Counted from the stretch's first letter, positions 37,217 to 46,611 are shown. The stretch is 64,000 nucleotides of DNA from Roseiarcus sp963776665 (GCA_963776665.1 CAVZNQ010000018.1:62001-126000), one strand, 5' to 3'. Made by a program: numbers and translations. Notes: generated by a model not told the origin, from the letters alone.

Positions 37217-38110
37217 ATGATCATCACGAGCCAGGACGATGTCACGTCGGATGCGCTGGCGGCGATGGAGCGCACCGCCGATCCGCGCGCGCGGGAAATT
37301 CTGGTGTCGCTGGTGAAGCATCTGCACCGGTTCATCCGCGAAGTCAGGCTTACGGAGGACGAGTTTCGACAGGCCACGGCCGTCCTGAACGAGATCGGCA
37401 GGCTAAGCGTCGATACCCACAACGAAACCGTGCTGATGGCGGGTTCGCTCGGGGTCTCGTCGCTCGTGTGCCTCCTCAACAACGGCGACGATGGCAATGC
37501 AGAAACGTCGCAATCGCTGCTTGGTCCTTTCTGGCGGCTGAATTCCCCGCGCGTCGCCAATGGCGGCACAATTGTTCGGTCTGACACGCCCGGAGACCCG
37601 CTGTTCGTCACCGGTCGGGTGGTCGACAGGGCGGGCGATCCGGTCGCCGGCGCCGAAGTCGATATCTGGCACGCCTCGCCGGTCGGCCTCTACGAGAACC
37701 AGGACGCAGAACAGGCCGACATGAATCTGCGCGGCAAATTCACAACCGACCACGACGGCCGTTTCTGGTTCGCCACCGTCAGGATGGTCGGCTATCCCAT
37801 TCCAACCGGGGGCGTCGTCGGACGGCTCCTGCGCGCCCAGAGCCGGCATCCCTATCGACCGGCCCACCTGCACGCCCTGATCGTCAAGAAGGGCTTCAAG
37901 GTGCTGATTTCTCAGGTCTACGATCCGGGCGACCCGAACATCGACACCGACCCGCAGTTCGGCGTCACCAGGGCGCTTCTGGGCGACTACAGGCGCCACG
38001 AGGAATCCCATCCGTCGGAGCCCCACATCCGTCCGCCCTGGTATTCGCTCGACCACACCTACGTCATGCAGCCGGGCGAAACGAAGCTCCCGGCGCCGCC
38101 GATCAAATGA
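37217..38110 (+). CDS. Intradiol ring-cleavage dioxygenase (catechol or hydroxyquinol 1,2-dioxygenase)
   Basis: A 297-residue non-haem Fe(III) enzyme. The N-terminal helical dimerisation domain (EILVSLVKHLHRFIREVRLTE) precedes the catalytic beta sandwich. Iron ligands are visible: Tyr in VGLYENQD, Tyr in MVGYPIPTGG, and the two His in HPYRPAHLHALI. It opens catechol-type rings between the hydroxyls into muconate-type acids. The helical domain is that of catechol/hydroxyquinol enzymes rather than protocatechuate 3,4-dioxygenase. No other ring-degradation genes are adjacent. The ATG has a strong GGGGAGGA upstream. Confidence 0.92.
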   Translation: MIITSQDDVTSDALAAMERTADPRAREILVSLVKHLHRFIREVRLTEDEFRQATAVLNEIGRLSVDTHNETVLMAGSLGVSSLVCLLNNGDDGNAETSQSLLGPFWRLNSPRVANGGTIVRSDTPGDPLFVTGRVVDRAGDPVAGAEVDIWHASPVGLYENQDAEQADMNLRGKFTTDHDGRFWFATVRMVGYPIPTGGVVGRLLRAQSRHPYRPAHLHALIVKKGFKVLISQVYDPGDPNIDTDPQFGVTRALLGDYRRHEESHPSEPHIRPPWYSLDHTYVMQPGETKLPAPPIK

Positions 38111-38239
38111 CGCGGGCTTGGCCGGGAATCGCCATCATTCGGGCCTCCCTCAGCCAACCCCGGCGCCCGGCTCGGTTGTAGAGGTTGCATACGGCGCGGA
38201 AGTGTGCAGCAATTGACGTAGGGTGAGAGGTGGACGGAA

Positions 38240-38791
38240 ATGGTCTCCTGGGCGCCGAGCCGGCGCGCGAAAATGGAACGCATCGAGGCCGAGGCCGAGT
38301 TGCTCATCCGCGAGCTCGGCGACGGGGCCTATCACGAGGCGCGCCGAAGGGAACACGAGGCGAGTTCCGACGTCATCGCCCAGGATTGGGCCATGGTCGC
38401 GCGGGCGGTCGCGCGCCAGACGGGCAGCCGGATCGGCCTCAACATCTCGACGCAGCTGGAGATGAACACCTTCTTCGTGCTTGACCGCGACCCGGGCGAA
38501 GCGCGCGAGCCTCGCTCCTTCGCGGAGACCGAACCCGCCTATCGGCCGGACCGAAACGGCGTCCCCACTCCGCAACCGTTCCGGATCCAGTATATCGGGG
38601 CAGGGACCGATTTCGCACAATCGTTGTTGCGGGAAGTCGATATCCGCGCGTCCGACGTTTCCGCCGCGATCATCGCCGCAGCGGCCTCGGCGTGGCCGCC
38701 GAAGACGATCGCCTTGCGCATCCTCGACGGCGAGGGCCACGAGGTTTTCAGACGCGAGAAGGCTGCTCGCGGAACGCGGAAGGCCGGTTGA
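38240..38791 (+). CDS. Hypothetical protein, two-part
   Basis: A 183-residue protein I do not recognise. The N-terminal part (MERIEAEAELLIRELGDGAYHEARRREHEASS) is a charged helix typical of short alphaproteobacterial proteins. The C-terminal part (FRIQYIGAGTDFAQSLLREVDIRASDVSAAIIAAA...ALRILDGEGHEVFRR) looks like a small alpha/beta domain. ATG at 38240 has GAGAGG nearby; ATG at 38273 (MERIEAE) is an alternative. It ends beside a REP-like element. Confidence 0.6.
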   Translation: MVSWAPSRRAKMERIEAEAELLIRELGDGAYHEARRREHEASSDVIAQDWAMVARAVARQTGSRIGLNISTQLEMNTFFVLDRDPGEAREPRSFAETEPAYRPDRNGVPTPQPFRIQYIGAGTDFAQSLLREVDIRASDVSAAIIAAAASAWPPKTIALRILDGEGHEVFRREKAARGTRKAG

Positions 38792-38798
38792 CGCAACC

Positions 38799-38862
38799 AG
38801 GCGGGAATCCAGCCTCGCGTCCAAGTCTTGAGGTCTGGACGCCCGCCTTCGCGGACGTCACA
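38799..38862. repeat. REP-like inverted repeat
   Basis: GGCGGGAATCCAG and CTGGACGCCCGCC with TTCGCGGACGTCAC form an imperfect inverted pair related to the elements at 15221 and 27011. It lies between convergent genes. Confidence 0.65.
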
Positions 38863-38885
38863 GCGAATGTGTTTCGTCGCGGGGG

Positions 38886-40316
38886 TTACGCCGCCGCGAC
38901 AGTCTCGCGTTCGCGAACCTCGTAGACATCGAACGCTTCGCTCAATCCCCGCAGCCTCGACTGGCGCGGCGTCGTGCGATAGCTCGATTCGCTGAGCAGG
39001 CGCGCCACTTCCGAGCTTTCGATGATCGGTTTGGTCGCCAGGATCGCGTCCGGCTCCGCCAGGCCCTGGACCCGCGAGGCGATGTTGACCGTCTGCCCGA
39101 AATAGTCCTGCCGGTCGTCCAGCATCACCGCGAGACACGGACCCGAATGGAGCCCGATGTTGAGAGCGAGGTCCTCGCTTCCGCGCCCGTCATTGATCTT
39201 TCGCATTTCCTCACGCATCCGCATGGCGGCGCGCAGCGCCCGGTCCGGAGTCGGGAAGGTCGCCATCACCGCGTCGCCGATGGTCTTGACCACCGCCCCG
39301 CCCTCGGCGGCGACTGCTTCGAGCAGCGCGCCGAAGTGGCTGCGCACGAGATCGAAGGCCGCGAGATCGCCGATCCGTTCATAAAGCGCGGTTGAGCCTC
39401 TGAGGTCTGTGAACAGAATCGTAAGGCTCGTGATCTTGAAGCGCTGTTCCGGATCGAACGTGCCGCTCCGATAGAGGTCCCTGAACTCCTGGTTGCTGAG
39501 GAGCCGCGTCGCGGTCAGAAACGGCAGGCGTCCGCTCGTGATCTTGTCCATCTCGTCGGTATGGATCCAAACCCCCGGCAACGTCCGGCGCGCGGCCTTG
39601 TTCTCGTAGGAAATGCGCACCGGGCCGGGTTGCACCTTCTGGGTGCCGCTATGCGCGTGCGAGTCGGTGAAGACGAGCGAAAGATTGCGCCGCTCATGCG
39701 TCTCCTCGCCCTCGGCTTCGAGAAAGAGCGACGAATGGGTCACCGGGTCGAACACGATCGCAAATCCCTTCGGCAGGATGAGCGACATCGCCGCCTTCTC
39801 GCCCGGCGCAAGCTCCATGACGTCGAGCGTCGTATTCTGAACGACGCTTTCAACGTCCTCAGGCACGGTGGTGCTCGAACTCCAGAAGATCTGGCGCATG
39901 TATTCGGCAAAAGGAAGCGAATCGGGATCATGCGCGGCAATGCGCCGGACCCTGGGATTGACGGTGAAGGTGACCTCGACCAATTGATCGAGCGTCGGCT
40001 CATAGTCGGCGGCGCAGAGCGAGCAGTAGTAGTGGGCGCGATTGAGCGTCTTCAGCGCCGCGCCGCTCTCGAGCACGCCGCCGCAACCCGGGCACAGCAT
40101 GTTCCACGACATGTCGAACAGGCCCAGCCGCGCCGCATGGACGAGCCCGCCGATCGTCTGCTCTTCGTCGAGGCCGTGCTCGCCGGCGTAGGCGAGCGGG
40201 TTGATCCGGTTAAGCGCCCGATCCTGATCCGATTCCACCGACATTTCCAGAGCCGCAGCCACCGACGGATCGGCGCTTTGCTTGAGAAGGCCCCAAAGTG
40301 CGCTTGTGTCTGCCAT
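38886..40316 (-). CDS. Class III adenylate/guanylate cyclase with N-terminal DUF5939-like module
   Basis: A 476-residue soluble protein. The N-terminal half has a zinc-ribbon-like pair (CPGCGG and CSLCAADY). The catalytic domain, about residues 300-450, has the metal-binding aspartate in ILFTDLRGSTALYERIGD, VVKTIGDAVMATF, and the transition-state region QDYFGQTVNIASRVQGLAEPD. It makes cAMP or cGMP. The Asp of FTDLRG is kept, so it should be active, unlike the cyclase relic at 15.3 kb. The ATG at 40316 follows GAGGGACACT; an in-frame TTG ten codons earlier is less likely. Confidence 0.92.
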   Translation of the reverse strand: MADTSALWGLLKQSADPSVAAALEMSVESDQDRALNRINPLAYAGEHGLDEEQTIGGLVHAARLGLFDMSWNMLCPGCGGVLESGAALKTLNRAHYYCSLCAADYEPTLDQLVEVTFTVNPRVRRIAAHDPDSLPFAEYMRQIFWSSSTTVPEDVESVVQNTTLDVMELAPGEKAAMSLILPKGFAIVFDPVTHSSLFLEAEGEETHERRNLSLVFTDSHAHSGTQKVQPGPVRISYENKAARRTLPGVWIHTDEMDKITSGRLPFLTATRLLSNQEFRDLYRSGTFDPEQRFKITSLTILFTDLRGSTALYERIGDLAAFDLVRSHFGALLEAVAAEGGAVVKTIGDAVMATFPTPDRALRAAMRMREEMRKINDGRGSEDLALNIGLHSGPCLAVMLDDRQDYFGQTVNIASRVQGLAEPDAILATKPIIESSEVARLLSESSYRTTPRQSRLRGLSEAFDVYEVRERETVAAA

Positions 40317-40392
40317 AGTGTCCCTCGATAGCTCCTTCGCGGCCAATTCGCCCTCGGCCGGCGCGCGACGGGTCGCCCCACATGCCCCCGTT

Positions 40393-40421
40393 TATATAGG
40401 GTTGATCCGCGATACTGACAG
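40393..40421 (-). promoter_or_regulatory. Predicted promoter of the cyclase gene
   Basis: On the minus strand CTGTCA (40421-40416), a 17-base spacer and TATATA (40398-40393) precede the cyclase start by about 75 bases. Confidence 0.5.
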
Positions 40422-40601
40422 GGCGATCGCCATCCCCGGCGCAAGCCGCGACGCGCTCCCTGTTTCGCCGGGCGGGCGCGTCATGGTCATCGGTTGGGGG
40501 ATATGTCGCTTCTGATCGCACCATATCTCAGTTGCCGGAACGAAGCAAGAACAAATATCTTGCGACCGATGCGAGGCGAGCCACGCCAGACGTCGCTTTC
40601 A

Positions 40602-41465
40602 TCAGATCGAGGCCAGCGTCCTTCGCGCCGCCTTGAGGTGCGGCATGTCGACCATCTTGCCGTCGACGCCGAGCGTCCCGGCCCCGGGGTCGGCCTCGAA
40701 CGCGGCGACGATCTTGCGCGCGTGCTCGATCTCGGCAGGCGAGGGCGCGTAAGCGCGGTTGATCACCGCGACCTGATCGGGGTGGATTGCAAGGCGGCCG
40801 ACGAAGCCGTCGCGCCGGGAGCGGCGGCAATCCCGCTCGAGCGCGTCGGAATCGCGAAAGTTCGTGAATACGGTGTCGATGGCCGCGACTTCCGCCGCCG
40901 CCGCCGCGAACAGGCACTGCGCCCGAGCGAACTCATAGGGAAACGTCCAGGAGCCGTCGGGCTCCTTGTTCTCGGTCGCGCCCAGCGCCGCCGCGAGGTC
41001 CTCTGCGCCCCAGGTGAGGGCGATCAGCCGCGCATGCGGAGGCGCGTAGGAGGGAAGCGCGAACATCGCTTTGGGCGTTTCGGTGGCGACGCAGGCGAGC
41101 TTGACCGAGCCTTGCCGCATGCCGGCGTCCTTTTCGAGCCGATCGAGGCGCTCGCCGATCGGCTCGAGGTCGGCCGCCCCGTTGACCTTGGGGACGAGAA
41201 TCGCGTCGAGACCGGGCTTGACCACCGCCGCGAGGTCGTCGAGCGTCAAGCCGGTGTCGAGCGCGTTGACGCGCACGAAGCAGGCCCAGGCGCGGTCCCT
41301 TCTGTCGTCGATCAGGCTTGAGACGAGCGCGCGGGCGGCGGCCTTCTGCGGCGGCGCGACGGAATCCTCAAGGTCGAGGATGAGCGCGTCGGCGCCGCAC
41401 TCCCCAGCGCGTGCGAACTTGCGCGCGGAGTCGCCGGGAACGAAGAGAAGCGAGCGCAGTCTCAT
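40602..41465 (-). CDS. HpcH/HpaI aldolase/citrate lyase family protein (CitE-like CoA ester lyase)
   Basis: A 287-residue TIM-barrel enzyme. The start MRLRSLLFVPGDSARKFARA is the family hallmark. The Mg2+-binding acids are in DALILDLEDSV and the downstream VATETPKAMF, with ALTWGAEDLAAALGA near the active site and GRLAIHPDQVAVINRAY towards the C-terminus. Members cleave or form malyl-CoA, citramalyl-CoA or related esters. Which one acts here is not visible. The long in-frame extension to 41654 overlaps the alkB start region and is rejected. Confidence 0.92.
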   Translation of the reverse strand: MRLRSLLFVPGDSARKFARAGECGADALILDLEDSVAPPQKAAARALVSSLIDDRRDRAWACFVRVNALDTGLTLDDLAAVVKPGLDAILVPKVNGAADLEPIGERLDRLEKDAGMRQGSVKLACVATETPKAMFALPSYAPPHARLIALTWGAEDLAAALGATENKEPDGSWTFPYEFARAQCLFAAAAAEVAAIDTVFTNFRDSDALERDCRRSRRDGFVGRLAIHPDQVAVINRAYAPSPAEIEHARKIVAAFEADPGAGTLGVDGKMVDMPHLKAARRTLASI

Positions 41466-41652
41466 TTTCGTATCCGCATACCTGGGGGCGGGGAGCGCGT
41501 TGGCGCCGCCGGCGCGAAGTTTGTGAACCAGGGGAAACGCCATGGCCAAGCGAAAAATGATCGTCGGCGCCGGCGCCCCGGTTTTGACGCCCGCCCGGAG
41601 CGGCGGCGATGGGGGTTGCCGGGCTTTGCGGGGCGCATATCTAGGCTCGGCC

Positions 41653-42270
41653 ATGAATGCTGTGAGGCGCCCCCGGATTCGGCCCCTGTCAACCAGCCGC
41701 CCGGCGGACCTGTTCGGGTCCCCGAGCCAATTGCCTGAGGGCTTTCGCTATTCTGCCGACCTGCTGACGCCGGAGGAGGAGGAAAGCCTCGCATCCGAAC
41801 TCTCCGTTCTCCCGTTCAAGCCGTTCGACTTTCACGGATATCAGGCAAATCGCCAGGTGGTCGGCTTTGGCTTCCGCTATGACTATGGCGCCCGGCATGT
41901 GGTCGAGGCGCCGCCGCTGCCGGCGTTTCTCGAACCGCTGCGGCGGAAGATCGCCAAGGCTTTCGACCGGCCGGCGGAAGCCTTCCAGCAGGCGCTCGTC
42001 AACGAGTACCGCCCCGGCGCGGGCATCGGCTGGCACCGGGACAAGGCTGAGTTCGACGAGGTGGTCGGGGTGTCGCTGCTCGCCCCGTGCAATTTCCGTT
42101 TCCGCCGGAAAAACGGAGACGGATGGGACCGTGTTTCGCTGACGGTCGAGCCGCGCTCCGCCTATCTGCTATCCGGACCATCGCGGACGGTTTGGGAACA
42201 CAGCATCCCGCCGCTCGACCGCCACCGCTATTCCATCACCTTCCGGACCATCGGTTCCAGCGCAGCTTGA
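41653..42270 (+). CDS. AlkB-like 2-oxoglutarate/Fe(II) dioxygenase
   Basis: A 205-residue protein. The Fe ligands are HRD in GIGWHRDKAEFDEVVG and the distal His in VWEHSIPP; the 2-oxoglutarate arginines are in RHRYSITFRTI. The N-terminal nucleotide-recognition lid is present (FGFRYDY). AlkB proteins reverse alkyl lesions of DNA or RNA by oxidative demethylation. The ATG at 41653 is chosen by length compared with the family; the frame stays open to 41542 without support. It is divergent from the CitE-like gene. Confidence 0.9.
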   Translation: MNAVRRPRIRPLSTSRPADLFGSPSQLPEGFRYSADLLTPEEEESLASELSVLPFKPFDFHGYQANRQVVGFGFRYDYGARHVVEAPPLPAFLEPLRRKIAKAFDRPAEAFQQALVNEYRPGAGIGWHRDKAEFDEVVGVSLLAPCNFRFRRKNGDGWDRVSLTVEPRSAYLLSGPSRTVWEHSIPPLDRHRYSITFRTIGSSAA

Positions 42271-42311
42271 TTCTCGCTAGCATGGGCGAGGCGCGGGGGG
42301 AGAGAGTCGCA

Positions 42312-43619
42312 ATGGGTTTATCCGACGTTGTTTCACGGCTGGCCGAGGCGGTCGGCGCAACGGCGATTTGGCTGCGCCGTTCACAGGGAGCGCCCGAGCC
42401 AACCTTCGGCGGCCGGCCGACGATCCCGCCGGCGAGACCTCAGGGCGTCATTCCGACCCTCAAGATGCCGACTGCAAAGGGGTGGTCGCAAGGGTTGACG
42501 CCGGTCGCCGCTCCCGGGCTCAAGGTCAATGCGTTCGCGAGCGGCCTCAAGCATCCGCGTTGGATCCACGTCCTGCCAACCGGCGAGGTGCTGGTCGCCG
42601 AGGCGCTGATGGAGTCGGTCCCAGTCAAGAATTTTTTCGACTACGCGATGTTCAGCACGCTCAAGCGCGCCGCGGCCGTCGGGCCGAGCCCGAACCGGAT
42701 CACGCTTTTCCGTGATCAGGACGGCGACGGCGTCGCTGAGAGCCGCAACGTGTTCCTCGACGGACTGAACCAGCCGTTCGGGATGGCGCTGGTCGGCGAC
42801 CAGTTCTATGTCGGCAATACTGATGGCGTGGTCGTCTTCCCCTATGCGGCGGGGGCAAGCCGCATATCGGGGCCGGGGCGCAAGCTGATCGGGTTCAAGA
42901 CCGACGGGCATTGGACGCGGAGCCTGCTCGCGAGTCCTGACGGCGCCAAGCTCTATGTCGGCGTCGGATCGCTGACCAACATCGGCGACGATGGAATGGC
43001 CGCCGAGGAGGGCCGCGCCGCCATCTATGAACTCGACCTCAGGGGCGGCGCGAGCCGCATCTTCGCGAGCGGCCTGCGCAATCCGGTCGGGCTCGCCTGG
43101 GAGCCGCGATCGGGCAAGCTGTGGACGGTGGTCAACGAGCGCGACGGGCTCGGCGACGAGACGCCGCCCGACTACCTGACCTCGGTTCGCGACGGGGGCT
43201 TCTATGGCTGGCCCTATTCCTACTGGGGACAAACCGTCGACGACCGCGTCCCCCAGGACCGTGATATGGTCGCAAGCGCGATCACGCCCGAGTATGCGCT
43301 CGGCGGTCACACCGCCTCGCTTGGTCTCTGCTGGCTGCCGGCCGGCGCGCTGCCCGGCTTTCCCGAGGGCATGGCGATCGGCCAGCACGGCTCCTGGAAC
43401 CGAAGCACGCTCGCCGGCTACAAGGTCGTCTTCGTGCCGTTCGCCGACGGGCGCCCGGCAGGACCGCCGCGCGATGTCCTGAGCGGGTTCCTCTCGCCGG
43501 ACGAGCGATGGTCATACGGACGACCGGTGGGGGTGGCCCTGGGTCCCGACGGCTCGCTTCTGGTTGCGGACGACGTGGGCGACGTGATCTGGCGGGTGAC
43601 GGGAGAGGGACGGGCGTGA
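42312..43619 (+). CDS. PQQ-dependent sugar dehydrogenase-like protein (L-sorbosone dehydrogenase family)
   Basis: A 435-residue six-bladed beta-propeller. Characteristic parts are FASGLKHPRWIHVLPTGEVLV, RITLFRDQDGDGVAE, FLDGLNQPFGMALV, FASGLRNPVGLAWEP and WTVVNERDGLGDETPPDYLT. No signal peptide is evident from the ATG at 42312, which has GGGGGAGAGAG upstream; an earlier ATG at 42282 does not add one. Relatives oxidise aldoses or sorbosone with pyrroloquinoline quinone, usually in the periplasm. The export route is therefore unclear. A small membrane protein follows, as often seen for this family. Confidence 0.88.
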   Translation: MGLSDVVSRLAEAVGATAIWLRRSQGAPEPTFGGRPTIPPARPQGVIPTLKMPTAKGWSQGLTPVAAPGLKVNAFASGLKHPRWIHVLPTGEVLVAEALMESVPVKNFFDYAMFSTLKRAAAVGPSPNRITLFRDQDGDGVAESRNVFLDGLNQPFGMALVGDQFYVGNTDGVVVFPYAAGASRISGPGRKLIGFKTDGHWTRSLLASPDGAKLYVGVGSLTNIGDDGMAAEEGRAAIYELDLRGGASRIFASGLRNPVGLAWEPRSGKLWTVVNERDGLGDETPPDYLTSVRDGGFYGWPYSYWGQTVDDRVPQDRDMVASAITPEYALGGHTASLGLCWLPAGALPGFPEGMAIGQHGSWNRSTLAGYKVVFVPFADGRPAGPPRDVLSGFLSPDERWSYGRPVGVALGPDGSLLVADDVGDVIWRVTGEGRA

Positions 43620-43689
43620 CGAGTGGCGGGCCGCCGCGAGCGCGCCTAAGGAAGGCAAGGCCAGCAGCACGGGCAGAGGGACCAAGGGC

Positions 43690-43905
43690 ATGAAGACGAT
43701 CGTTGTTCCAATCGCGGTCATCGTCGGGCTGGCGTTCATAGCTTTGGCTGCGCTTTACTGGCTGACCCCAGCCGGCGAACTCCCCGCTTTTGTGCCGGGC
43801 TTCAGCCCCGGCTCCACCAAGACCCACTTCAACCACGGACTTGGGGCGATTGTGATCGGATTGGCGGCGCTCGCCTTCGCTTGGTTCCGCAACCGGGCGG
43901 ACTAG
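43690..43905 (+). CDS. Small two-helix membrane protein
   Basis: A 71-residue protein with helices at about 4-26 (IVVPIAVIVGLAFIALAALY) and 49-66 (LGAIVIGLAALAFAWF), joined by FVPGFSPGSTKTHFNHG. Its position directly after the PQQ-type dehydrogenase suggests cotranscription and perhaps membrane docking or electron transfer, which is inference. I do not recognise a named family. Confidence 0.75.
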   Translation: MKTIVVPIAVIVGLAFIALAALYWLTPAGELPAFVPGFSPGSTKTHFNHGLGAIVIGLAALAFAWFRNRAD

Positions 43906-44078
43906 GCGCGCTAGGCTGGCGATCCGGTCTTCCGCGCTCGGCGGCGTGGCAGGGGGCACTCCATGCAAACGGGAGAGGGTATGCATAACTCCTGACTTTT
44001 TGACTGCAAAAGCCCCCTTGATGCTGGCCCGAATGAGCGTGTTACGGTCCATTCTTGATCGAGGCAGGATGGCAAGCC

Positions 44079-44885
44079 ATGGAGACGGCGCAACTACGAT
44101 ATAATTGGGCTGATCCCGATGTCTACGAGGCTTTCATGGGGCGCTGGAGCGAGCATCTGGCAACCCAATTTCTCAACCGCGTCAATGTCGCTCCCGGCGG
44201 TAACGTGCTCGATGTAGCCTGTGGGACAGGTGTGTTGGCGAAAGCCCTGGCCGAGACGGGGGCGCATGTGATCGGTGTCGATGCATCGGAGGGATACCTG
44301 GAAGGAGCCCGCCTTCGTCGATCCCACCCCAACATCGCATATGAACACGGCGATGTTCGGCACATGCGGTTCGACAATAATGCATTCGATGCGGCCGTTT
44401 CCACGCTGGCCCTGGACGTTATCCCGGAAATTGAACAGGTAGTTGCCGAGATGAAGCGCGTGACCCGTCCAGGCGGCGTGGTCGCTTCCGCTGTTACTCA
44501 GTTCCTTGGCGGCATGCCCGCCTGGGACCTCGTTATTCACACCGGTGCTGTGCTTCAGACCGACTTCGCCAAGCTGAGGTCCATGCGGGCGGGGCGCCAG
44601 CTCTTCTGGCCTAACGGTCAGGCGGCGTTGTGGCGGAAGATTGGCCTCGCCGACGTAACGGAGGTTCCCGTTGTCGTGGATTGCGAGTACGCATCCTTCG
44701 CGGATTATTGGGCTACGTTCACCGACGGCCCGGGCAGCGTCACGGGCATATTGATGGCGCTTTCGGATGACGCCCGCGGTTCGATCGAGCAGCACGTTCG
44801 TGCCGGCTATCTGGTTGGCTTGCCCGATGGACCCCGGTCATTTCCCATGATGTTCCGTGTGGTGCGTGGCTTGGTCCCAGCCTGA
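44079..44885 (+). CDS. Class I SAM-dependent methyltransferase (UbiE/Coq5-like)
   Basis: A 268-residue Rossmann methyltransferase: motif I VLDVACGTGVLAKALAE, the acidic end of strand 2 in VIGVDASEGYL, and motif post-I AYEHGDVRHMRFDNNAFDAAVS. The acceptor is unknown. The ATG at 44079 is preferred over an in-frame TTG at 44055. Codon use is less GC-biased than in the neighbours (many A/T third positions), so horizontal acquisition is possible. It stands alone, converging on glpK. Confidence 0.9.
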   Translation: METAQLRYNWADPDVYEAFMGRWSEHLATQFLNRVNVAPGGNVLDVACGTGVLAKALAETGAHVIGVDASEGYLEGARLRRSHPNIAYEHGDVRHMRFDNNAFDAAVSTLALDVIPEIEQVVAEMKRVTRPGGVVASAVTQFLGGMPAWDLVIHTGAVLQTDFAKLRSMRAGRQLFWPNGQAALWRKIGLADVTEVPVVVDCEYASFADYWATFTDGPGSVTGILMALSDDARGSIEQHVRAGYLVGLPDGPRSFPMMFRVVRGLVPA

Positions 44886-45052
44886 TCCTAGAGGGAATGC
44901 AATGGGGCCTGCGAGGGTCCGGTGGTACGCGTGCGACACGCGCCCGGGTAGCGCCGCGCCGTGAAGCGGTCGCAGTCCACGACTCCCGTCAATAGGGGGA
45001 ACGGCAGATCCGCTCGATCGCGGGATCGGAGCGAAACAGGATTCGCATCGAC

Positions 45053-46561
45053 CTAGGTCTTCGGTCTTAGAACAGTGCGCGCCACGGCGTGGCGCCACCC
45101 GCGATATCGGGATTCGCGCTCCGTCGCCGGCATCGAGGGCTCGAAGCTGACCTGCCGGCGCCAAGTTCGCGAAAACTGTTCGGCGTCAGGGTAGAGGCCT
45201 GCTTGCCAGCCAGCCAAAAAACCGGCGCCCAAAGCCGTCGTCTCCAAGATTTCGGGGCGGTCGACCTTCGCGTTCAGGATATCGGCGAGGAATTGCATCG
45301 TCCAGTCGCTCGCGCTCATGCCGCCGTCGATCCGGATGACCGAGGCGAACTCCTTGTCCCAAAGACCGCCGGCATCCGCACGCATCGCGTCGAGAAGGTC
45401 GCGCGTCTGATAACCCACGCTCTCCAGCGCCGCGCGCACAATCTCCTTGCGCGTTGCGCCGCGCGTCAGCCCGAAGATCGCGGCGCGGGCCTCGCTGTCC
45501 CAATGGGGAGCGCCGAGCCCGGTGAACCCGGGCACCAGATAGACCTGCTGCCGGGGGTCGGCGCTCGCCGCCAGTTCGCCCGCCTCCGCGGCGTTGGCAA
45601 GGATCCCGAGACCGTCGCGCAGCCATTGCACGGTTGCGCCCGCTGAGAAGATCGAGCCTTCGAGCGCGAAGGTGCGCTTGCCGCCGAACTGGTAGGCGAC
45701 GGTCGTCAGCAGTTTATGCGTCGACTCGAGAGCCTTGTCGCCGGTGTTGGCGAGAACGAAGCATCCCGTCCCATAGGTCGACTTCACCATTCCAGGGCGA
45801 AAACAGGCCTGGCCGATCAGCGCCGCCTGCTGATCGCCGGCGATGCCGCGGATAGGGACCGACGCGCCCAGATATTCGGCGGCCGTTTCTCCGAATTCGG
45901 CGGCGCAATCGCGGACCTCGGGCAGCATCGACCTTGGGACTTGGAAGAGAGCGAGAAGATCGTCGTCCCACGCGCCGGTGTGAATGTTGAACAGCAGCGT
46001 CCTCGAGGCGTTGGTGGCGTCGGTGACGTGAACTTTGCCATTGGTCAGACGCCAGACCAGAAAGCTGTCGACGGTGCCGAACGCCAGGTCTCCGCGTTCC
46101 GCTTCGGCGCGAGCGCCGGGAACATTGTCCAGGATCCAGGCGATCTTCGTCGCCGAGAAGTAGGGATCCAGCAGCAGGCCGGCGCGCGTGGACACGAGCT
46201 TCTCGCATCCGCGATCCTTGAGCTCGGCGCAGAGCGGCGCGGTGCGGCGATCCTGCCAGACGATCGCATTGTGGATCGGACGTCCGGTGGTCCGGCTCCA
46301 GACAAGCGTCGTTTCGCGCTGGTTGGCTATCCCGAGCCCGGCGAGCGCGCTCGGCTCGACGCCGGCCCTCGAGAGAGCCTGCCGCGCTGTCGAGAGCGTG
46401 GTCCGCCATAGCGATTCCGGGTCATGTTCGACCCAGCCCGGTTGAGGAAAGATCTGCGGGAATTCCTCCTGCGCCATGGCGACGAGCGCGGCGTCAGGCC
46501 CAAAGATGATCGAGCGCGTCGAGGTCGTGCCCTGATCGACGACGAGAACATGCCCGTTCAT
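45053..46561 (-). CDS. glpK: Glycerol kinase
   Basis: A 502-residue FGGY kinase that phosphorylates glycerol to sn-glycerol-3-phosphate. The start MNGHVLVVDQGTTSTRSIIF is the phosphate-1 motif. NAIVWQDRRTAPLC, the ATP region SVIRIDGGMSASDWTMQFLADIL and the FGGY signature region VKSTYGTGCFVL are typical. The length is normal. It lies downstream of glpD on the same strand, 160 bases away. A truncated glpS and a perfect hairpin occupy that gap. No GlpF channel or complete glycerol transporter is visible in the window. Confidence 0.97.
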   Translation of the reverse strand: MNGHVLVVDQGTTSTRSIIFGPDAALVAMAQEEFPQIFPQPGWVEHDPESLWRTTLSTARQALSRAGVEPSALAGLGIANQRETTLVWSRTTGRPIHNAIVWQDRRTAPLCAELKDRGCEKLVSTRAGLLLDPYFSATKIAWILDNVPGARAEAERGDLAFGTVDSFLVWRLTNGKVHVTDATNASRTLLFNIHTGAWDDDLLALFQVPRSMLPEVRDCAAEFGETAAEYLGASVPIRGIAGDQQAALIGQACFRPGMVKSTYGTGCFVLANTGDKALESTHKLLTTVAYQFGGKRTFALEGSIFSAGATVQWLRDGLGILANAAEAGELAASADPRQQVYLVPGFTGLGAPHWDSEARAAIFGLTRGATRKEIVRAALESVGYQTRDLLDAMRADAGGLWDKEFASVIRIDGGMSASDWTMQFLADILNAKVDRPEILETTALGAGFLAGWQAGLYPDAEQFSRTWRRQVSFEPSMPATERESRYRGWRHAVARTVLRPKT

Positions 46562-46587
46562 GGGGCTATCCCTGCCCAAATGCAAAG

Positions 46588-46611
46588 GGGTCGGGCTAAT
46601 CAGCCCGACCC
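46588..46611 (-). terminator. Strong hairpin between the glpS relic and glpK
   Basis: GGGTCGGGCT, AATC, AGCCCGACCC: a perfect 10-bp stem with four-base loop. On the minus strand it is followed by CTTTGCATTT, a weak U-tract. The stop codon of the glpS relic lies at the edge of the loop. It may attenuate glpK or mark the junction of the deletion. Confidence 0.55.
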
